In this document: piece by piece, positions 6,477 through 11,389 of the stretch
How positions within the stretch are numbered: position 1 is the stretch's first letter
How the letters are laid out: each line of letters opens with the position of its first letter
DNA from: Cyclobacteriaceae bacterium
GTDB taxonomy: Bacteria > Bacteroidota > Bacteroidia > Cytophagales > Cyclobacteriaceae
Length of the DNA stretch: 11,389 nucleotides
Direction: 5' to 3'
Assembly (NCBI GenBank): GCA_009885605.1
Contig: VFKK01000156.1
Location: 1 to 11,389 of the forward strand
Notes under the pieces: generated by a model
Seen by the model: only the letters and a program-made list of their open reading frames with translations
Databases searched by the model: none
Told to the model about the DNA's origin: nothing
Made by a program: the position numbers and the translations under genes

Positions 6477-7367
6477 ATGAATTGGAAAGGTGTATTTCCC
6501 GCAGTCACAACCAAGTTTCATGCAGATGGTAGTCTGGACATGGACTTATTTTTCAAAAATCTGGACTTCCAGCTTGCTTCGGGAGTTCACGGAATCATCC
6601 TCGGCGGCACGCTTGGCGAAAGCAGCGCCCTGACTCAGGAAGAAAAAATCACCCTCACCAGAGACACCGTGAAACATGTGGCGGGGAAAGTTCCTGTAAT
6701 TCTCAATATTGCCGAAGGTGCGACTCAGGACGCACTATTCTGGGCGAAGAAAGCTGAGGAACTTGGAGCATCCGGTTTGATGATCCTCCCTCCGATGCGG
6801 TATGCCGCTGATGCCCGCGAAGTAGTCACTTATTTCAAAACGGTGGCAAACAGCACTTCCTTGCCGATGATGATTTATAACAATCCCGTGGATTACAAAA
6901 CTTTGGTGACGTTGGACATGTTTGCAGAACTTGCAGAATGCCCGAATATTCAGGCGGTGAAAGAATCCACCCGTGATATCTCCAATGTCACGCGCATGAT
7001 CAACCGTTTTGGGGATCGCTTCCAAATCCTTTGCGGAGTGGACACGCTTGCAATGGAAGAATTGCTCATGGGTGCAGTTGGCTGGGTAGCCGGATTGGTT
7101 TGTGCTTTTCCACAGGAAACCGTGAAAATATACCACCTGATCCAGGAAGGAAAAAATGATGAAGCACGTGAAATCTACCGATGGTTTTTACCTTTATTGG
7201 AACTCGATATTCATCCAAAACTCGTTCAATACATCAAGCTTGCTGAGCATCATTGCGGAATCGGAAGTGAGCACGTTCGTGCACCAAGACTGACTTTGAT
7301 TGGGGAAGAAAGAGCAAGAGTTGAGAAGATCATTACGGACGGACTGAAGAAAAGACCGGTTCTTTAA
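6477..7367 (+). CDS. Pyrroline-4-hydroxy-2-carboxylate deaminase (DapA superfamily)
   Basis: This cytoplasmic enzyme (296 residues, usual length for the family) is expected to convert 1-pyrroline-4-hydroxy-2-carboxylate to 2-oxoglutarate semialdehyde and ammonia. It has the DapA TIM-barrel hallmarks: GGTLGESSALT (43-53) as the carboxylate-binding loop, Tyr134 in IYNNPVDY as the active-site Tyr, and Lys162 in AVKESTRD as the Schiff-base Lys. These motifs alone fit the whole superfamily (dihydrodipicolinate synthase, N-acetylneuraminate lyase, sugar-acid aldolases). The assignment rests on the neighbours: a 2-oxoglutarate-semialdehyde-type dehydrogenase, a hydroxyproline epimerase and a D-amino-acid oxidoreductase follow on the same strand. 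Equivalents are called LhpC in Pseudomonas and HypD in Sinorhizobium. A purine-rich AAAGAG directly precedes the ATG. A 106-nt gap separates it from the next gene. Confidence 0.85.
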   Translation: MNWKGVFPAVTTKFHADGSLDMDLFFKNLDFQLASGVHGIILGGTLGESSALTQEEKITLTRDTVKHVAGKVPVILNIAEGATQDALFWAKKAEELGASGLMILPPMRYAADAREVVTYFKTVANSTSLPMMIYNNPVDYKTLVTLDMFAELAECPNIQAVKESTRDISNVTRMINRFGDRFQILCGVDTLAMEELLMGAVGWVAGLVCAFPQETVKIYHLIQEGKNDEAREIYRWFLPLLELDIHPKLVQYIKLAEHHCGIGSEHVRAPRLTLIGEERARVEKIITDGLKKRPVL

Positions 7368-7473
7368 ATTAAGCTTTAAGAAATAAGATTTTTGAAAGCA
7401 GAAATCAAAGGCCGGGCTTAGCCACTTCAGTCTTCGGTTATCTGGCTTTCTTCATTTAAACTATAGCCACGCC
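7368..7473 (+). other. 106-bp gap with weak inverted repeat
   Basis: No gene is visible. A weak stem can form from AGCCA (near 7420) and TGGCT (near 7451) with an 18-20 nt loop and only a short pyrimidine tail, so it is a poor terminator. No TAnnTTTG-like box was found, which favours read-through from the deaminase gene. Confidence 0.3.
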
Positions 7474-8922
7474 ATGATTAACTTAGATTCTATTTTCAGC
7501 GCTTCCAAGGAAGCTTTCCTATTTTACAAAAATGTATCGGGGAAGGAGAAAAGTGAGTTTCTGGAAAAATTGGCTCAAATTCTGGAGGAAAATCGATCTT
7601 CAATCGTCCCTCTGGCAGTAAAAGAATCCAACCTTCCCGAAGGCCGGATCAATGGTGAATTGGGAAGAACAACCGGACAAATCAAGCTTTTTTCAAACCT
7701 TCTGAAGGAAGGAAGCTGGGTAGAAGCAACCATCGATCCGGCAGATCCTGCGCGTGCTCCTCTTCCGAAAGCAGATATCCGACGCATGCTTACTCCTCTT
7801 GGACCTGTAGTGGTTTTCGGTGCAAGCAATTTCCCTTTGGCATTCTCGACAGCAGGCGGGGATACGATTTCGGCTTTAGCAGCGGGTTGCCCGGTGATTT
7901 ACAAAGCGCATCCCGCCCATCCTGAGACCTCCCGGAAAGTTGCCGATTGCATCCATCAGGCCATTTTGAAAGCAGGTTTCCCTTCCGCGATTTTCACCCA
8001 TTTGGAAGGAGGAATCGAGATTGGACAAGGTTTGGTGAAACATCCCACTGCGAAAGCGTTAGCATTTACAGGTTCCCATGCCGGAGGAAAAGCCCTCTTC
8101 GATCTTGCAAATCAGCGGGAGGAGCCGATTCCTGTCTATGCGGAAATGGGTTCTGTCAATCCGATTTTCACTTTTGCACACAAGCTTGAAAAAGAATTAT
8201 TGCCTCTGGCAAAAGCCTTTATAGGCTCGTTGACTTTGGGAGTGGGTCAGTTTTGCACCAATCCAGGTTTGATTTTCGTGCCCGAATCCCAAGCAAAAGC
8301 CTTTGAAAATGCGATTGCAGCAGAGTTGAATGACATCGCTTCGGCTCCCATGCTCCATCCCGGAATCGCTCAGGCTTACTACGATTCCATCCAATATCTG
8401 CAATCCCGCGAAGAACTCCGATGGGTTAAAGTGGCCGATTCAAAGCATTTGTTAAATGGAAGTACGGCTTTGGCCGAAATCAGTGCATCTGATTGGTTGA
8501 AAGACACCGTGTTCCAAAAAGAGGTTTTCGGAGCATTTGCCATGATGGTAGTTTACAAAAATCAGGATGAACTTTTGGCAATCGCCGAAAAGCTCCATGG
8601 ACAGCTCACAATCACCATTTGGGCAGAAGCCGAAGAATTGAAAACCCAACTCTATCTGATCAATTTGCTCGAGGAAAAATGCGGCCGACTGCTTTTCAAA
8701 GGAGTTCCGACCGGAGTGGAAGTTGGTTATGCAATGCAACATGGCGGGCCTTATCCATCGACAACTGATTCCCGAAGCACTTCAGTCGGAGCTTTTGGAA
8801 TCAAGCGCTTTACCCGACCGATTGCTTTCCAGGATATGCCTTTTGAATTGCTTCCTGATGCTTTGAAAGATGATAATCCACTGGGAATTACGAGGCTGAT
8901 GAATGGGAAGTTTGAAGGATGA
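7474..8922 (+). CDS. 2-Oxoglutarate semialdehyde (2,5-dioxovalerate) dehydrogenase
   Basis: The 482-residue cytoplasmic NAD(P)-dependent aldehyde dehydrogenase would oxidise 2-oxoglutarate semialdehyde to 2-oxoglutarate, the last step of hydroxyproline breakdown. Catalytic parts visible are Asn119 (FGASNFPLAF), Lys144 (YKAHPAHPETS) for the cofactor, FTGSHAGG (198-205), the general base Glu224 (YAEMGSVNP), the nucleophile Cys261 (GQFCTNPG) and Glu350 in KEVFG. The SNFPLAFSTAGGDT stretch and GQFCTNPG are typical of the ketoglutarate-semialdehyde dehydrogenases found with hydroxyproline and sugar-acid genes. The last codons (KFEG-stop) already belong to a 14-nt purine repeat that continues past the gene, so the C-terminal few residues may be a late addition. 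The gap to the epimerase gene is 140 nt. Confidence 0.9.
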   Translation: MINLDSIFSASKEAFLFYKNVSGKEKSEFLEKLAQILEENRSSIVPLAVKESNLPEGRINGELGRTTGQIKLFSNLLKEGSWVEATIDPADPARAPLPKADIRRMLTPLGPVVVFGASNFPLAFSTAGGDTISALAAGCPVIYKAHPAHPETSRKVADCIHQAILKAGFPSAIFTHLEGGIEIGQGLVKHPTAKALAFTGSHAGGKALFDLANQREEPIPVYAEMGSVNPIFTFAHKLEKELLPLAKAFIGSLTLGVGQFCTNPGLIFVPESQAKAFENAIAAELNDIASAPMLHPGIAQAYYDSIQYLQSREELRWVKVADSKHLLNGSTALAEISASDWLKDTVFQKEVFGAFAMMVVYKNQDELLAIAEKLHGQLTITIWAEAEELKTQLYLINLLEEKCGRLLFKGVPTGVEVGYAMQHGGPYPSTTDSRSTSVGAFGIKRFTRPIAFQDMPFELLPDALKDDNPLGITRLMNGKFEG

Positions 8923-8947
8923 AGTCTGAAAGTTGGAAGTAGAAAGC
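8907..8947. repeat. Purine-rich degenerate repeat, period about 14 nt
   Basis: GAAGTTTGAA (8907-8916), GAAGTCTGAA (8921-8930) and GGAAGTAGAAAG (8936-8947) start 14 and 15 nt apart. The first copy lies inside the last codons of the aldehyde dehydrogenase gene and the second starts at its stop. Confidence 0.55.
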
Positions 8948-8950
8948 TAA

Positions 8951-9060
8951 ATCTCCTTATCTCTTGAGTCTTATATCTTATTCTCCTATCTCTTGGTTCT
9001 TATCTCTAAATCTCCTGTCTCTAATCTCCTGTCTCTAATCCCTGATCTCTTGATTCTAAC
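8951..9060. repeat. Pyrimidine-rich tandem repeat array before the epimerase gene
   Basis: About three quarters of the 110 plus-strand bases are C or T, with only 8 G. The 14-mer AATCTCCTGTCTCT occurs twice in perfect tandem (9009-9022, 9023-9036), followed by a diverged copy (9037-9050). The word ATCTCTTG recurs at 8959, 8988 and 9045, spaced 29 and 57 nt, near multiples of 14. The array runs to two bases before the epimerase ATG, leaving no purine-rich ribosome-binding site. An unstructured pyrimidine leader of this kind could bind ribosomal protein S1. Confidence 0.8.
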
Positions 9061-9062
9061 TA

Positions 9063-10061
9063 ATGCGACATACCTTTAGCTGCATTGACGCTCATACCTG
9101 CGGAAATCCTGTTCGGGTAGTTTCCGGAGGCGTGCCTTTCCTTGAGGGAAATAACATGCTGGAAAAGCGCCAGTTTTTCCTGGATAACTACGATTGGATC
9201 CGAACAGGGCTGATGTTTGAGCCTCGAGGACACGACATGATGTCGGGCTCCATGCTTTTCCCCCCTCATGATCCTAAAAATGATTTCTCGGTTCTCTTCA
9301 TCGAGACGAGCGGTTGCCTGCCCATGTGCGGTCACGGGACGATCGGAACCATCACAATTGCAATCGAAGAAGGATTGATCTATCCAAAAACTCCGGGATT
9401 TCTGAGAATGGAAGCACCGGCAGGATTGGTTTTGGTGGAGTACAAGCAAGAAGGAAAAAAGGTCAAATCAGTCAAACTGACCAATGTGAAGAGCTTTTTG
9501 GCGGCCGAAAATCTTGAAATAGAATCCGATGAATTGGGAAAACTGACAGTGGATGTGGCCTATGGAGGTAACTTCTATTGCATCATTGATCCTCAGGAAA
9601 ATTTCCCCGGTCTTGAGCATTTCAAAGCGGAGCAATTGATTAGCATGGCGAGATCGCTTCGCAAGAAGATGAATGAGAAATATGAATTTGTACATCCGGA
9701 GCACCCATCGATTCGGGGACTTTCCCATATTCTCTGGACCGGGAAAACGCTCGATCCAAGCAGCACCGCCCGAAATGCGGTTTTCTACGGAGACAAAGCA
9801 ATTGATCGCTCTCCTTGCGGCACAGGCACTTCAGCAAGAATGGCTCAATGGCATGCAAAAGGCTGGTTAAAACCAGGTCAGGATTTCATCCATGAAAGCT
9901 TTATTGGCTCCAAATTCACGGGAAGAATTGAAGAGGAAACCAAAATCGCAGGCAAACCGGCCATGATTCCAAGCATCGAAGGCTGGGCAATGGTGACTGG
10001 TTACAATACTATTTTCCTGGACGACGAAGATCCGTATGTGCATGGATTCCAAGTGATTTAA
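9063..10061 (+). CDS. 4-Hydroxyproline epimerase (proline racemase family)
   Basis: The 332-residue cytoplasmic, cofactor-free enzyme should interconvert trans-4-hydroxy-L-proline and cis-4-hydroxy-D-proline, the entry step of the pathway. Both catalytic cysteines are present: Cys89 in MCGHGTIG (88-95) and Cys252 in DRSPCGTGTSA (248-258). Two Cys mark a racemase or epimerase; trans-3-hydroxyproline dehydratases of the same family carry Thr at one position. The CGHG form of the first motif and the neighbours point to hydroxyproline rather than proline. Other family features are IDAHTCGNPVRVV near the start and the HESFIGSKFTGRI stretch near the end. Equivalents are LhpA in Pseudomonas and HypRE in Sinorhizobium. 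The upstream pyrimidine repeat means translation starts without a visible Shine-Dalgarno. The gap to the oxidoreductase gene is 87 nt. Confidence 0.93.
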   Translation: MRHTFSCIDAHTCGNPVRVVSGGVPFLEGNNMLEKRQFFLDNYDWIRTGLMFEPRGHDMMSGSMLFPPHDPKNDFSVLFIETSGCLPMCGHGTIGTITIAIEEGLIYPKTPGFLRMEAPAGLVLVEYKQEGKKVKSVKLTNVKSFLAAENLEIESDELGKLTVDVAYGGNFYCIIDPQENFPGLEHFKAEQLISMARSLRKKMNEKYEFVHPEHPSIRGLSHILWTGKTLDPSSTARNAVFYGDKAIDRSPCGTGTSARMAQWHAKGWLKPGQDFIHESFIGSKFTGRIEEETKIAGKPAMIPSIEGWAMVTGYNTIFLDDEDPYVHGFQVI

Positions 10062-10084
10062 TTGTACGAAGTTTAATTTACCAG

Positions 10085-10140
10085 GTACCAAGACATGCAG
10101 ATGGTTGGCCTACTTGGTACTTTGTACATAGTACTTGATA
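10085..10140. repeat. GTAC-rich inverted repeat between epimerase and oxidoreductase
   Basis: GTACCAAG (10085-10092) and CTTGGTAC (10113-10120) are a perfect 8-bp inverted repeat with a 20-nt loop. GTAC recurs at 10124 and 10131, and TACTTG occurs at 10112 and 10132, giving a degenerate direct repeat of about 20 nt. No T run follows, so it is not a standard terminator. Confidence 0.6.
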
Positions 10141-10148
10141 CAGAAAAA

Positions 10149-11389
10149 ATGAAACCAACCCTCATCATCGGCGGCGGAATCGTCGGTTTATTCTCGGCCT
10201 ATTTTCTTCAAAAAGAAGGAATCGAAGTCCAGGTCATCGATCGGACAGACATGCAGGACAATTGCTCCACCGGAAATGCCGGAATGATCACGCCCAGCCA
10301 TATTATTCCTTTGGCAGCACCCGGCATGATCAGCAAGGGAATTTCCTGGATGTTCTCTTCCAAAAGTCCCTTTTACATTCAGCCTCGCCTGGATTATAAA
10401 TTGGCGAAGTGGTGTCTTCTGTTTTTCAAAGCAACCAGTGAAAGCCAGGTTAAGAAGAGCATTCCTTACCTGAATCATATCACCCTGCTCAGCAAGTCAC
10501 TCTATATAGATTTTCAGTTGGAGCATCCCGAATCTGCCGTGGCTCTCTCCAAGAAAGGTCTGATGATGGTTTACCAAACCGAAGCAGTAGAAAAAGAGGA
10601 AATAGAATTGGCTCATCTGGCAAAAAATTACAGCTTGGAAGCGGAGGTTTTGACGCCCGATGATATCCGGAAAATGGAGCCAAACCTGGAAGTAAAAGCA
10701 CGCGGGGCGATCTTTTTCCCCGGGGATTCTCATTTGGATCCCGGGGCATTGTATTCTTTTCTCAGGAAATATCTTGAGGAAAAAGGAGTCAAATTTCTGC
10801 CCAATACACAGGTTACAGGATTTGAAAAATCAGGAAACAAAGTCAGGTCAGTTCTAACTGACAAAGGGAAAATCGAGGCAGATAAAGTCTTGCTTTGCGG
10901 TGGTGCCTGGTCAGCAGAACTGGCGCAGGAACTTGGATTTTCTCTTCCCCTGATGGGAGGAAAAGGCTATAGTTTCATTCAGGAAAATCGACCAGCAATC
11001 AGCCTTCCGACCATTTTGACAGAGAGAAAAGTTGCTGTGAGTCCCTACGAGTCATTTGTTCGTTTTGGAGGAACTCTGGAAATCGCAGGCACCAACCAAA
11101 AAGTAAACATGAATCGGGTCAAAGGGATTTTTGAATCCATCAACCAATATTACCCCGATTTCCAGTCTAAGTTTCCGCAGGAAAGCCAAGTCTGGAAAGG
11201 GCTGAGACCTTGCTCTCCCGATGGTTTGCCTTATATCGGTTTGGCTCCGGGTTATGAAAATGTACTGGTAGGTGCGGGTCATGCGATGCTCGGGGTCACG
11301 ATGGCTCCGGCAACAGGAAAACTACTTGCTGAATTGCATCAGAAAAAGAAACCCTCAATGGAAATTCAGGGATTTGAGGTGGGGAGGTA
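10149..11389 (+). CDS. FAD-dependent D-hydroxyproline dehydrogenase/oxidase (DAO family), 3' end at window edge
   Basis: From the ATG at 10149 the frame stays open to the right edge, giving 413 residues; the last two bases, TA, could begin a stop codon or a Tyr codon, so the protein is nearly or fully complete. The N-terminus has the FAD-binding Rossmann motif IIGGGIVGLFSAYFL (G8, G10, G13) followed by the acidic Asp after the second strand (VIDR). The segment STGNAGMITPSH (about 39-51) is typical of DadA-like D-amino-acid dehydrogenases. The C-terminal FAD site appears as GLRPCSPDGLPYIG (351-364) and GAGHAMLGVTMAPATG (375-390). In this cluster it should oxidise cis-4-hydroxy-D-proline to pyrroline-4-hydroxy-2-carboxylate, the substrate of the deaminase at 6477. 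Whether electrons go to oxygen or the quinone pool cannot be told. A generic DadA is the alternative on sequence alone. Confidence 0.88.
   Translation, partial: MKPTLIIGGGIVGLFSAYFLQKEGIEVQVIDRTDMQDNCSTGNAGMITPSHIIPLAAPGMISKGISWMFSSKSPFYIQPRLDYKLAKWCLLFFKATSESQVKKSIPYLNHITLLSKSLYIDFQLEHPESAVALSKKGLMMVYQTEAVEKEEIELAHLAKNYSLEAEVLTPDDIRKMEPNLEVKARGAIFFPGDSHLDPGALYSFLRKYLEEKGVKFLPNTQVTGFEKSGNKVRSVLTDKGKIEADKVLLCGGAWSAELAQELGFSLPLMGGKGYSFIQENRPAISLPTILTERKVAVSPYESFVRFGGTLEIAGTNQKVNMNRVKGIFESINQYYPDFQSKFPQESQVWKGLRPCSPDGLPYIGLAPGYENVLVGAGHAMLGVTMAPATGKLLAELHQKKKPSMEIQGFEVGR

Noticed and set aside
6477..7367. Lysine-pathway dihydrodipicolinate synthase (DapA)
   Set aside because: The superfamily motifs fit, but no lysine genes are nearby and all three following genes belong to hydroxyproline breakdown.
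8951..9060. CRISPR array
   Set aside because: The repeats are 14 nt, degenerate and in direct tandem without unique spacers, and no cas genes are present.
5500..9858. Antisense and alternative-frame ORFs of 60-130 codons inside the AraC, deaminase, aldehyde dehydrogenase and epimerase genes
   Set aside because: Each lies wholly within a well-supported gene, and the products lack recognisable domains; they are frame shadows.
9063..10061. Trans-3-hydroxyproline dehydratase or proline racemase
   Set aside because: Both catalytic Cys are present, which excludes the Thr-type dehydratase, and the CGHG motif and neighbours favour 4-hydroxyproline epimerase.

Overview
The window looks like chromosomal DNA of a Bacteroidota bacterium, probably a Cytophagales member of the Cyclobacteriaceae/Algoriphagus type. 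The pointers are promoter-like TAnnTTTG and TTTG boxes of the Bacteroidota kind, weak Shine-Dalgarno sequences with AT-rich leaders, short hairpin terminators with A/T flanks, and the protein families present. The genus is inference; no rRNA or other marker gene is present.

Layout. (1) 1-725: the C-terminal half of an M20 metallopeptidase (CPS1/PM20D1-like), cut by the window edge, with its terminator. (2) 726-1244: no intact gene. It holds a truncated DUF2200 relic, overlapped at its start by the end of another broken-looking frame, then a promoter. (3) 1245-4372: two plus-strand genes for envelope enzymes, each closed by a terminator. The first is a lipoprotein quinohaemoprotein (cytochrome c domain plus PQQ beta-propeller, polyvinyl-alcohol-dehydrogenase-like). 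The second is a membrane-anchored paraoxonase-type calcium lactonase/arylesterase with the mammalian PON catalytic residues. (4) 4374-5168: a minus-strand pair, a small outer-membrane beta-barrel followed by a 75-residue single-span membrane protein. (5) 5371-6231: an AraC-type regulator on the minus strand, divergent from the next block. (6) 6477 to the end: a four-gene plus-strand block for trans-4-hydroxy-L-proline catabolism, running through the right edge.

The four enzymes form a complete pathway. 4-Hydroxyproline epimerase (9063-10061) makes cis-4-hydroxy-D-proline. The FAD oxidoreductase (10149-11389) oxidises it to pyrroline-4-hydroxy-2-carboxylate. The DapA-family deaminase (6477-7367) converts that to 2-oxoglutarate semialdehyde plus ammonia. 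The aldehyde dehydrogenase (7474-8922) yields 2-oxoglutarate for the TCA cycle. The divergent AraC protein is the obvious candidate regulator. The plus-strand promoter has a perfect TAnnTTTG box but no good upstream box, as expected if an activator is needed. The regulator's own putative promoter carries a perfect 7-bp inverted repeat in its spacer.

The least ordinary part is between the genes of the hydroxyproline block. Its genes are not tightly packed: every gap is about 90-245 bp and holds a different repeat-like sequence. These are a hairpin-bearing leader with a 32-codon ORF, a purine-then-pyrimidine array with a period near 14 nt that starts inside the aldehyde dehydrogenase stop region, and a GTAC-rich inverted repeat. 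I found no CRISPR array, tRNA, rRNA, insertion sequence or clearly novel multi-gene system.
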